Shown: positions 8,012 through 14,915 of the stretch, piece by piece
Position numbering within the stretch: the stretch's first letter is position 1
Layout: each line of letters begins with the position of its first letter
From: CBDDEH01 sp965226865
GTDB lineage: Bacteria; Chloroflexota; Dehalococcoidia; Lucifugimonadales; JAGWBF01
Length of the DNA stretch: 64,000 nt
Reading direction: 5' to 3'
NCBI GenBank assembly: GCA_965226865.1
Contig: CBDDEH010000004.1
Coordinates: 992,001-1,056,000 of the forward strand
Position numbers and translations under genes: made by a program
Notes under the pieces: generated by a model
Told to the model about the DNA's origin: nothing
The model's input: the letters and a program-made list of their open reading frames with translations, nothing else
Databases searched by the model: none

Positions 8012-8106
8012 GGACAGTCGCAGCTTTGGAAATTGACAAAGTGCAATCGGAGGAATCGGGCGGGAGTGGACAGTGCCAGCTTTGAGAATTGCACTTTGTC
8101 AATCGG
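8012..8106. repeat. Two 39-bp direct repeats with flipped 8-bp cores
   Basis: Units 8012-8050 and 8068-8106 start with GGACAGT, share CAGCTTTG and end with CAATCGG. Between ATTG and CAAT arms the 8-bp core is ACAAAGTG in the first and its reverse complement CACTTTGT in the second. As a consequence 8032-8047 and 8088-8103 are perfect 16-bp inverted repeats. The repeats sit in the gap between the toxin promoter and the truncated TOPRIM-like ORF; the rest of 7741-8011 holds nothing I recognise. Confidence 0.8.
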
Positions 8107-8556
8107 GCGTGGGGACGGGACGAACGGGAGCCGAAGGGCGGAATCCGGGCCGGTCAACAGGTGTTGCTCTTGTTCGACTGTGATACAGGCAGATCTCCTG
8201 ACAGTAAGGGCAAGCTCGTGCAGCGGAGCATTCCGTTGCAGGTCCAAAGCCCAATAGGAAAGGGTATTGAAAATCTGTTCAGCAAGCCGACATTAGAAAA
8301 GGCTCGCCAGCACAAACCAGGATTCTTCATTACCGAGGAAGAGCACGGTGGCACGGATAAGGATGGACAGCCCACTCTCATCCCTGAGAAATGGACCATC
8401 AACGAAAGTGAGAAGGGGAATCTCTGCGACTGGCTTTGCGAAAATGGCACGCCGGGAGATTTTCAGAAGTTCCAGCTAGTTTTCGACATGATCGAGGAAG
8501 CAGTGGGTTTGTCTACCCCAAGCCTCGCAGGCACTGAATCCGAGACCACCCCATGA
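8089..8556 (+). pseudogene. 5'-truncated TOPRIM/OLD-like ATPase-nuclease C terminus
   Basis: The reading frame has no plausible start; a TTG at 8089 lies inside the repeat. From about 8150 it reads QQVLLLFDCDTG, then GIENLF and a C-terminal helix region CDWLCENGTPGDFQKFQLVF. The LLLFDCDTG motif resembles the acidic strand of TOPRIM domains found at the C terminus of OLD-like or AAA-ATPase-linked nucleases. The ATPase part is missing. The stop overlaps the next start as ATGA, so it was once translated together with the restriction subunit. The family assignment is tentative. Confidence 0.45.
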
Positions 8557-10280
8557 CCATCCTAACGGAAGCGGACGTTGAGCAGGCCGCACTTGACTGG
8601 CTTGCAGCCCTCGGCTGGCAGGTGGCCCACGGCCCGGACATCGCGCCGGGCACGCCCAACGCCGAGCGCACCGACTATGGGCAGGTGGTGCTGGAGCGTC
8701 GGGTGCCGGACTCCCTCGCCGAGTTGAACCCCAGCCTGCCCCCACCGGCGCTGGACGACGCCTTCCGCAAGCTCACCCGCCCCGAGGGTTCGACCCTTGA
8801 ATCCCGCAACCGTGCCTTCCACCGAATGCTCGTCGAGGGGGTGGCGGTAGAGTACCGGGCTGACGGTGGAGCCATTCGCGGAGCGCAGGCGCAGGTCATC
8901 GATTTCGACAACCCCGCCAACAATGACTGGCTGGCCGTCAACCAGTTCACCGTCACCGAGAACAGGAACACCCGTAGGCCGGACATCGCGCTGTTCGTCA
9001 ACGGGCTGCCATTAGGCGTCATCGAGCTGAAGAACCCTGCGGACGAGGACGCCACCATCTGGACGGCCTGGCAGCAGTTCCAGACCTACAAGGCGGAACT
9101 GCCAACCCTGTTCTCCATGAACGAGGCGCTCATGGTCTCCGACGGGACCGATGCCCGCATCGGCACGCTGACCTCCGGTCGGGAGTGGTTCAAGCCCTGG
9201 CGCACCGTCACTGGGGAGACGCTGGCTGGCCCCCACATGACCGAGCTACAGGTGATGCTGAAGGCGTCTTTGAGCCGGGCCGCTTCCTCGCCCTCGTCCG
9301 CGACTTCATCGTGTTTGACGACGACGGCAGCGGCGCTCTGGTCAAGAAGATGGCAGGCTATCACCAGTTCCACGCCGTCAAGGTCGCGGTGAATGAGACC
9401 CTGCGGGCTGCGAAGCTGCAACGCGACGAGGCACAGGTCGCCGAGGAGGGCGGACGGTACGAGGCAGGCCGCAAACCCGGTGGAGAGCTTGGCGACCGGC
9501 GCATCGGCGTGGTCTGGCATACCCAAGGATCAGGCAAGAGCCTGACCATGGCCTTCTACGCCGGCGCCATCGTCCGAGAGCAGGCCATGGAGAACCCGAC
9601 TGTCGTGGTCCTGACGGACCGCAACGACCTGGACGACCAGCTCTTTGGCACCTTCTCCCGCTGCCAGGACCTGCTGCGCCAGCCTCCAACCCAGGCGGAG
9701 AGTCGCGCCGACCTGCGCAACAAGCTGTCGGTGAACGCCGGGGGAGTGGTCTTCACAACCATCCAGAAGTTCTTCCCGGAGGAGAAGGGCGATACACACC
9801 CTACGCTATCGGGGAGGCAGAACATAGTGGTCATCGCCGATGAGGCCCACCGCAGCCAGTACGACTTCATCGACGGCTACGCCCGTCACATGCGGGACGC
9901 CCTGCCCAACGCCTCCTTCGTTGGCTTCACGGGGACGCCCATCGAGCTACAGGACGCCAACACGCGCGCCGTGTTCGGAAACTACATCAGCATCTACGAC
10001 ATCCAGCGTTCCGTTGAGGACGGGGCCACAGTGCCCATCTACTACGAGAGCCGTCTCGCCAAGCTGTCTCTGGATGAGCGCGAGAGGCCGTCCATAGACC
10101 CGGAGTTCGAGGAGGCCACCGAGGGCGAAGAGGTCGAGCGCAGGGAGAGGCTCAAGACCAAATGGGCACAGCCGGAGGCGGTAGTCGGCGCGGAGAAGCG
10201 GGTAGGGCAGATCGCCGAGGACATCGTGGCCCACTTCGAGCAGAGGCTGGAGGCACTGGACGGCAAAGCGATGGTCGTCT
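8553..10280 (+). pseudogene. hsdR: Type I restriction enzyme R subunit (HsdR), frameshifted and cut by an IS
   Basis: The N-terminal part has the HsdR nuclease domain: [16 protein letters not shown], and [20 protein letters not shown] with the D and E-x-K catalytic residues. The translocase part shows [12 protein letters not shown] (Walker A), [24 protein letters not shown] (DEAH box) and GFTGTP. One base is missing in a G run near 9262, so the frame moves from ...MLKA to [14 protein letters not shown]. The gene ends at the IS3-family element at 10281, and the remaining third or more of HsdR is not found on the other side. No hsdM or hsdS lies nearby. It is not functional. Confidence 0.9.
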
Positions 10281-10308
10281 TGACCTGCCCCAATAGTTGT
10301 ACCGCAAA

Positions 10309-11175
10309 TCATGAGACACTGATAGCGCTTGGAGCAGAGGAGGTGAGGATGGCCTCTGGAGCAGGAGGGCGATAGCCCAGGGCGCTGTGGGGGCGTTGGT
10401 GGTTGTACTCGTGGCGCCACTGCTCGGTGAGGACCTGCACCTCCCAGAGGGTATCGAAGAGCTCCCGGTCCAAGAGTTCGTCCCTAAGCTTGCCGTTGAA
10501 GCTCTCAACATACCCATTCTCCCAAGGGCTACCCGGTGTGATGAAGAGGGTTGTGACTCCCACCCCTTGGAGCCACAACCGCACCGCCCTGGCGGTGAAC
10601 TCCGGCCCGTTGTCCGAGCGGAGGTGCTCCGGCACGCCACGCTGGACCATGAGGTCCCCCAGGCATTCAATGACATGGGGTGAGCGTAACGAGCGACCCA
10701 CATGGATGGCCAGACACTCCCTGGTATACTCATCCACCACTGTCAGGAGACGAACGGGTTTGCCGTCACTGGTACGAAGGGCCACAAAGTCGTATGCCCA
10801 GACGTGGTTCCGTCGTTGTGGCCTCAGCCGCACGCAGGAGCCGTCAGTAAGCCAGAGTCGGCCCCGTTTGGGCTGTTTGGCTGGTACCTTGAGTCCTTCC
10901 CGTCGCCAGATCCGCTCCACCCGCTTGTGGTTCACTCTCCATCCCTCCCATTGCAGCATGGCAGTCACCCGCCGGTACCCATACCGTCCGTACCGACTGG
11001 CCAGCCGAACCACTGCCATCGTCAGGGCCTCCTCATCATCGGCCACTGTTGCAGTGTACCTCTGTGTTGACTGGGGTTGCTCAAGCGCCCGGCAAGCGCG
11101 CCGCTCAGAGATGCCATACCGTTCCCGTGCCAACTCCACGCATCTCCGCCGGCGGGCCGGGCTCAGAAGTTTCCC
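10309..11175 (-). CDS. IS3-family transposase OrfB (DDE integrase core), expressed by -1 frameshift
   Basis: The frame encodes the IS3 OrfB pattern: [54 protein letters not shown], then an rve-type core. DDE residues are in [16 protein letters not shown] and [14 protein letters not shown]; the C terminus has [14 protein letters not shown]. The frame is open upstream to 11349 but the family-like part begins at the OrfA-OrfB overlap. A G-GGA-AAC slippery heptamer at 11169-11175 just before the OrfA stop would move ribosomes to this frame and give a fused OrfAB transposase. Confidence 0.9.
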   Translation of the reverse strand, partial: GKLLSPARRRRCVELARERYGISERRACRALEQPQSTQRYTATVADDEEALTMAVVRLASRYGRYGYRRVTAMLQWEGWRVNHKRVERIWRREGLKVPAKQPKRGRLWLTDGSCVRLRPQRRNHVWAYDFVALRTSDGKPVRLLTVVDEYTRECLAIHVGRSLRSPHVIECLGDLMVQRGVPEHLRSDNGPEFTARAVRLWLQGVGVTTLFITPGSPWENGYVESFNGKLRDELLDRELFDTLWEVQVLTEQWRHEYNHQRPHSALGYRPPAPEAILTSSAPSAISVS

Positions 11176-11441
11176 CGTGCTGCCTCCTTCAGAATCTGGT
11201 TGTCCAACGTCAGGTCCGCTACCGCACGCCTGAGTCGTCCGTTCTCCGCTTCCATCTCCCGCAACCGCCTCGCCTGGTCTATTCTCAGCCCCCCATACTG
11301 CTGCCGCCACCGGTAAAACGTATGGTCTGATACCCCGATACCCCTGCATGCCTGGGCCACCGTCTCCCCTTGCGCCAGGGCCACCTCCGCTTCCCGCAGC
11401 TTCCCTATGATCTCTTCTACACTGCGCTTTTTACTCGCCAT
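11163..11441 (-). CDS. IS3-family OrfA (HTH protein)
   Basis: The 92-residue protein starts MASKKRSVEEIIGKLREAEV and has a helix-turn-helix (ETVAQACRGIGVSDHTFYRW) followed by a leucine-zipper-like helix (LREMEAENGRLRRAVADLTL). This is the classical OrfA of the IS3/IS407-type elements. It binds the terminal repeats and, when fused with OrfB by frameshifting, forms the transposase. Confidence 0.9.
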   Translation of the reverse strand: MASKKRSVEEIIGKLREAEVALAQGETVAQACRGIGVSDHTFYRWRQQYGGLRIDQARRLREMEAENGRLRRAVADLTLDNQILKEAARGNF

Positions 11442-11509
11442 TGACTACCCCCTCTCACCAGCTCCACTTTACGAGTTTATAACTGGACCAGTTTTTGGGG
11501 GGCAGGTCA

Positions 11510-11642
11510 CGAGAAGCTCGGCCAACTCCTGCGGCGACAGCTCGGCCATCTTCAACAGGCGTTCCAGCCGCTCCCCGAAGTCCTCGGGAAAAGGGGTTCG
11601 CCGTTGCTTCCCGGTGCTCCCTTCACGTCCTTCGACAGCCAT
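11510..11642 (-). pseudogene. HTH-module protein truncated by the IS3 element
   Basis: The ATG at 11642 has GAGGAGG 7-8 nt upstream. The sequence RTPFPEDFGERLERLLKMAE then LSPQELAELLV matches the first half of the HTH modules in the operon at 12.7-13.8 kb. It runs into the IS end, where the reading frame continues 12 residues into IS sequence. It is therefore a sixth gene or module of the same kind, cut by the IS or by the deletion next to it. Confidence 0.7.
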
Positions 11643-11966
11643 GGCGCAACCTCCTCGGTCTCTGTCTGTGATTGCCTCCTCGTCCAAATCCGTTTTGCAG
11701 AAGCCTCCCCGGAACGAGAACAGAGCGTCTCAAACCGAGACGGCCCCCGGACGCCGAGAGTGCAGACGCCCGCGTCCGGGATCATGCAGCCTTGATCTCC
11801 ACACCCCTTGTGCGCCCTGTGCCAGGCTGCCGCAAGGCAGCGTTAGCGTCTTCCGGGGTGGTGCAGACCCAACGATACACCAAAGGGGCCTCCCATCCAA
11901 GACGAAGCGGAGGCCCCCGGTGCGGCAGGCGGTGAGCGGCGAGGAGGGGGAAGGGCCGGAAAAGAC

Positions 11967-12003
11967 AGGAGGGCCGGGCGGTTCAAATCCGCCCGGCCCT
12001 CCT
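11967..12003 (-). terminator. Strong hairpin after the HTH-module operon
   Basis: A 15-bp perfect stem (GGAGGGCCGGGCGG at 11968-11981 against its complement at 11989-12002, plus an A-T pair) has a 7-nt loop. It lies 38 nt beyond the stop of the leftward operon, and read on the minus strand it is followed by TGTCTTTTCC, consistent with an intrinsic terminator. A nearly identical hairpin occurs inside the operon at 12469-12500. Between 11643 and 11966 nothing else is recognised. Confidence 0.6.
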
Positions 12004-12040
12004 TGCGTCGATGGACAGCCGTTGCCTGTGGCGTTGGCCG

Positions 12041-12430
12041 TCAGTCCAGACCCACGGCGGCCTCCTCCGGACCGTTCCCGCCGCCGACGGGTTCCAGGCC
12101 CCTTACTCCCACGCCGTACCGCCTGCCGTCCACCTCGACGGTGGCGCTGGTGTACCTGAGCAGCGTCCCGACCTTGCCACTCAGCCCTTGCTGGACCGTA
12201 CCGCCGAGGATACGGACCTTCCCGCCCTCGTGCAGCCCCCTGGCGGTCTCCGCGTCGTTGACCACCACCTCCGCCAACGCCTGGGCCTCGTCGCCGTTCA
12301 GCCAGGCCCAGCAGCGGCCCCGCCAATCGACGCCGATGCCACCGTCCTCCGCAAACCGCGTCTGCGCAACCAGAGGGCGCTCGGCCACCAGGTCGAGATT
12401 GAATCCGATGATCTCCTCGCTCTCAGTCAC
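12041..12430 (-). CDS. Small KOW/SH3-like protein of unknown function
   Basis: The GTG at 12430 overlaps the stop of the zinc-ribbon gene as GTGA and gives 129 residues. The C-terminal half (GGKVRILGGTVQQGLSGKVG, then ATVEVDGRRYGVGVRGLEPV) resembles a KOW or SH3-like beta barrel. The N-terminal part (DGGIGVDWRGRCWAWLNGDE) is unrecognised. It is the last gene of the overlapping leftward operon. RNA or protein binding is possible by analogy with KOW domains, which is inference only. Confidence 0.6.
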   Translation of the reverse strand: MTESEEIIGFNLDLVAERPLVAQTRFAEDGGIGVDWRGRCWAWLNGDEAQALAEVVVNDAETARGLHEGGKVRILGGTVQQGLSGKVGTLLRYTSATVEVDGRRYGVGVRGLEPVGGGNGPEEAAVGLD

Positions 12431-12675
12431 TGTCTCTCTCCCTTCCAGAGTGTCTTGGCAACGAACAAGAGGGCCGGGCGGGATGAACCGTCCGGCCCTC
12501 GCCGCGCCCGCCGGTTGCCCGTTGGCGGCCTCTCCCAGGCTTCGCCGGTAGGTCCCATGTAGCACCTGCCGCCGCACCACCCCTCCCGGCCCGAATTGCG
12601 ACGGAACTGCCGGTAGTAGACCCGACCGCAGCCCCGGCATACCTTCTCCATGTGTCCCTGCCTGTATCTGGTCAT
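12427..12675 (-). CDS. Small zinc-ribbon-like protein
   Basis: This 82-residue protein starts at ATG 12675, overlapping the previous stop as ATGA. It has two cysteine pairs, VCRGCGRVYYRQF and WCGGRCYMG, a likely zinc-binding treble-clef or ribbon. The C-terminal part is basic and is encoded by a hairpin-forming sequence (12469-12500). The function is not recognised; its place in the HTH operon suggests nucleic-acid binding. Confidence 0.6.
   Translation of the reverse strand: MTRYRQGHMEKVCRGCGRVYYRQFRRNSGREGWCGGRCYMGPTGEAWERPPTGNRRARRGPDGSSRPALLFVAKTLWKGERQ
12469..12500. repeat. Hairpin repeat within coding sequence
   Basis: GAGGGCCGGGCGG (12469-12481) pairs with CCGTCCGGCCCTC (12488-12500), one G-T pair included. 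It is nearly the same as the terminator-like hairpin at 11967-12003, so the word has been copied within this operon. Confidence 0.7.
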
Positions 12676-12956
12676 TGGCCCGCCCCCTGGAACGCGCTCG
12701 GCTCTTCCACTCCGCGCAGCAGGTGGTGGAGCAGCCCCATCCCCGCGGCCAACTCCAACAGGTTGACCAGGTGGCCGGGGCCGGGCTTGGCTCCCGCCTT
12801 CCATCGGCGCACGATGCGGGCGTTGACCTTCAGGCGGCGGGCCAGCTCCCGCCAGGACAGCCCTGCGGCCTGCCGGAAGCGGTCGAGGCGCTCAGGAAAG
12901 TCCTGGGGGAACTCTTCAGGCTCTACGTGGTAGACCCGCTCCTGCCGGCGACCCAT
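12672..12956 (-). CDS. Single HTH-module protein (PxDFxERL family)
   Basis: The ATG at 12956 follows GGGAGTAGGGAA and gives 94 residues. EEFPQDFPERLDRFRQAAGL then SWRELARRLKVNARIVRRWK form an XRE-like helix-turn-helix preceded by the P-x-DF-x-ERL signature shared with its neighbours. A leucine-rich helix follows (LVNLLELAAGMGLLHHLL). It starts 4 nt after the previous gene's stop and overlaps the next gene as ATGA. Probably a DNA-binding regulator; the target is unknown. Confidence 0.7.
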   Translation of the reverse strand: MGRRQERVYHVEPEEFPQDFPERLDRFRQAAGLSWRELARRLKVNARIVRRWKAGAKPGPGHLVNLLELAAGMGLLHHLLRGVEEPSAFQGAGQ

Positions 12957-12960
12957 TTCC

Positions 12961-13485
12961 CTACTCCCTTGCAGGCGGGAGCCGGAACCAGGGCGCGAGC
13001 AGCACGTCGCCGCCGCCGGGAACCTGACTGGCCCACAGCGCCATCGCCCACACCTCGTCGGTGGTGGGCATCGCACCGCTGCGCCACTCCCCAGCCCGCT
13101 CCTCCGGCAGACCGAACGCCCTTGCGAACTCCTCAAGGGAAATCCCCGACAGGTCCTCCAGCCGTCCCAGCCGCTCAGGAAAGTCCTCCGGCCAGGGCGG
13201 TTCGCGAGAGTCTTCAACTTCCGTCCCGTCGTCGCCGTACATGATCAGGTCGTAGCCGCCGGGAAGCTCGCGGGCCAGCTCGATGATGGCCCACAAGTAG
13301 GCCCCCGAAGGCGGCCCTCCCCTGCGCCACTTCAACAGGCCGCGCTCTGTCACGCCGAGACGCTCGGCGAACTCCCCCCACGACAGCCCGGACAAGTCCT
13401 TCAGGCCCTCCAGCCGCTCCCCGAAGTCCTCGGGAAAGGGCGGGGGCCGGTTGTTCAACGTCCGCTTCCGTTCTCTAGTGGTCAT
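12961..13485 (-). CDS. Protein with two tandem HTH modules
   Basis: The 174-residue protein from ATG 13485 (GAGGAGGG upstream) is an internal duplication. Module 1 (residues 16-82) reads PFPEDFGERLEGLKDLSGLS, WGEFAERLGVTERGLLKWRR, and ends in ARELPGGYDLIM. Module 2 (residues 97-163) reads PWPEDFPERLGRLEDLSGIS, LEEFARAFGLPEERAGEWRS, and ends in SQVPGGGDVLL. Each looks like an XRE helix-turn-helix followed by a helix and a PGG turn. Module 2 has lost basic residues in the recognition helix, so the two halves may differ in DNA contact. It overlaps the upstream gene by 11 nt. Confidence 0.7.
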   Translation of the reverse strand: MTTRERKRTLNNRPPPFPEDFGERLEGLKDLSGLSWGEFAERLGVTERGLLKWRRGGPPSGAYLWAIIELARELPGGYDLIMYGDDGTEVEDSREPPWPEDFPERLGRLEDLSGISLEEFARAFGLPEERAGEWRSGAMPTTDEVWAMALWASQVPGGGDVLLAPWFRLPPARE

Positions 13486-13789
13486 GGTCCCTCCTCCTCG
13501 GTTTGAAGATCACGATTACGTCCTCGCCCAGCAGCTTCGCCAGACCCTCCGGCGACCGTATCGCCAGCCGCACCAGGGCCAGCATCGCTCCGCCGTTGGG
13601 ACCGCCGCCCTTGATGCGCCAGCGCATCAGCTGGCGCGGGTCCACGCCCAGCGCCACCGCCATCTCCTCACAGTTGAGATCGAACAGCTCTCTCACCGCC
13701 TCCAGTCGTTCGGGGAAATCGTCGGGCATCAGGGCGACGCCGGGCGGAACGAGCAGGGGAGCGGACGTGGCGGGGCCTTCGCTACACAT
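13475..13789 (-). CDS. Single HTH-module protein (PxDFxERL family)
   Basis: This 104-residue protein starts at ATG 13789, overlapping the preceding gene by 8 nt. After a 20-residue leader, MPDDFPERLEAVRELFDLNC and EEMAVALGVDPRQLMRWR form the module, ending RSPEGLAKLLGEDVIVIF with a basic tail. A start at the internal Met21 (13729) is possible but has no ribosome site. It is a paralogue of its neighbours; function unknown. Confidence 0.65.
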   Translation of the reverse strand: MCSEGPATSAPLLVPPGVALMPDDFPERLEAVRELFDLNCEEMAVALGVDPRQLMRWRIKGGGPNGGAMLALVRLAIRSPEGLAKLLGEDVIVIFKPRRRDHDH

Positions 13790-14024
13790 GGACCTGCTCC
13801 AGGATGAACAGGTCCTCGAAGCGGGTGACGCCCAGGGCCTCCATGAGCCGCCTGCGCATGTCCGCCGAGGGGCAGCGAGTCCCAGACATGATCTGGGACA
13901 GGTAGCCGGACGAGGTGCCGACCAGCCGCGCCAGCTCGTTCTGAGTCATGTTGAGCCGGTTCAGAAGCTCCCACACCTTGTGGGGGTCGAGCTTTACCCT
14001 GGAGGAGGGCTGCCTGCGCTTCAC
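13782..14024 (-). CDS. XRE-family HTH regulator
   Basis: The GTG at 14024 overlaps the previous stop as GTGA, giving 80 residues. LDPHKVWELLNRLNMTQNEL, ARLVGTSSGYLSQIMSGTRC and PSADMRRRLMEALGV are a textbook XRE/Cro-CI helix-turn-helix. This gene is closer to normal XRE proteins than to the PxDFxERL modules downstream. It may regulate the operon or the divergent promoter. Confidence 0.82.
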   Translation of the reverse strand: MKRRQPSSRVKLDPHKVWELLNRLNMTQNELARLVGTSSGYLSQIMSGTRCPSADMRRRLMEALGVTRFEDLFILEQVHV

Positions 14025-14194
14025 GCCGCACCCTCCTTCTCGGCCGACTGCGACCCGTCCCCGGCTGCGCCGTTGGGGTACAGGTGGGGGTTGGCGAGGT
14101 AGTGGCGCGCGATGATGCGGGCCAGTATCCGCAGGCCCTCGATGCGCCTCCGCTCCTGCCTGTCCGTCAGCTTCCGCTTTCGCTTGCTACTCAC
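14021..14194 (-). CDS. Small basic protein, first gene of the leftward HTH operon
   Basis: A 57-residue frame from GTG 14194 to TGA 14021-14023 begins with SSKRKRKLTDRQERRRIEGL and continues RILARIIARHYLANPHLYPN. Its stop overlaps the GTG start of the XRE gene as GTGA, which supports it being translated. The lysine/arginine-rich N terminus suggests nucleic-acid contact. No family recognised. Confidence 0.55.
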   Translation of the reverse strand: MSSKRKRKLTDRQERRRIEGLRILARIIARHYLANPHLYPNGAAGDGSQSAEKEGAA

Positions 14195-14371
14195 GCGATT
14201 CCGTCTCTCTCATGGGGTTCGGAGCGCCGCGAGGGGGTGGCCCTCGCGGGCGTCGGTGATGTATACTCAGACCGAAATACGATAATTCGTTCTGTTGGCG
14301 TAAGTGTAGCAATATAGAGCGGACAGAGGCAATGGAGAAAAGGCGGCATCAGGGTCTATCAGAAGGATTCA

Positions 14372-14400
14372 TTGACAATTGCTCGCTCTGATGTAACAAT
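14372..14400 (+). promoter_or_regulatory. Promoter and repeated TGTAGC words upstream of the XRE-peptidase pair
   Basis: TTGACA (14372-14377) and AACAAT (14395-14400) with 17-bp spacing point toward the XRE gene at 14484. The surrounding divergent intergenic region (14195-14483) repeats the word TGTAGC or TGTAAC with AATA or AAT several times between 14300 and 14430. These are candidate operator half-sites. Confidence 0.5.
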
Positions 14401-14483
14401 ATGTTAGCAACAATGTAGCTGCAATGTAGCAGGCACGCCGTGCGCGACGCTGTGCGCAACTACGGATGCAAGAGGGAGACATC

Positions 14484-14915
14484 ATGGATGAGCCTGACGA
14501 CTACCGGGACCTTGAGGACCGAGAGGCAATCGAGGGCGATGACGAGATAGGCCCGCTGCTCAGACGGCTGCGGGGAGACCTCAGCCTGCGGGACGTGACC
14601 CGGCGCACCGGCATCTCCAGCTCCTACCTCTCCCAGATCGAGCGGAGTGGCCGGAAGCCCGGCTCCAACATGATTAGCAAGCTGGCCGCCCTCTACAACG
14701 TGGACGAACAGGAGTTGATGAAGCGGGCCGGGCGCGTGGACCAGCCCGACCCCTACGGCGGCGAGGCGATGGAGATCGAGCGGGCCTACCAGTACGTGCT
14801 GGCCGATCCCGTCTTCCGCGTGGGCACCCGGCCCGACGGCCCCATCACCCTGAAGACCAAGCGGTTCATCGTCGAGATGTACGAGCGATTCGCCAACAAG
14901 AGGCTGCTGGAATGA
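14484..14915 (+). CDS. XRE-family transcriptional regulator
   Basis: From ATG 14484 (AGAGGGAG ribosome site) the 143-residue protein has an acidic N terminus. An XRE helix-turn-helix follows: IGPLLRRLRGDLSLRDVTRR, TGISSSYLSQIERSGRKPGS, and NMISKLAALYNVDEQELM. The C-terminal part (MEIERAYQYVLADPVFRVGT) is unrecognised. It overlaps the next gene by 4 nt (ATGA). XRE plus ImmA/IrrE-like pairs are known as repressor and anti-repressor protease in ICEBs1-type elements and stress loci. By analogy this pair may control mobility or neighbouring operons; that is inference. Confidence 0.85.
   Translation: MDEPDDYRDLEDREAIEGDDEIGPLLRRLRGDLSLRDVTRRTGISSSYLSQIERSGRKPGSNMISKLAALYNVDEQELMKRAGRVDQPDPYGGEAMEIERAYQYVLADPVFRVGTRPDGPITLKTKRFIVEMYERFANKRLLE

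Larger units (their letters stand above)
10281..11509 (-). mobile_element. IS3-family insertion sequence (1229 bp)
   Basis: Both ends read inward as TGACCTGCCCC (10281-10291, and the complement at 11499-11509), the TG...CA terminal form of IS3-family elements. It encodes OrfA and OrfB on the minus strand. The flanks differ (GTCT before, CGAG after), so no target duplication remains. The left flank is hsdR and the right flank a truncated HTH gene, which suggests a deletion or recombination next to the IS after insertion. Confidence 0.85.

Noticed and set aside
13060..13070. TGGTGGGC word inside the HTH operon, considered as the missing inner att site
   Set aside because: Only eight bases match the tRNA end, it lies in coding sequence, and such a short match is expected by chance.
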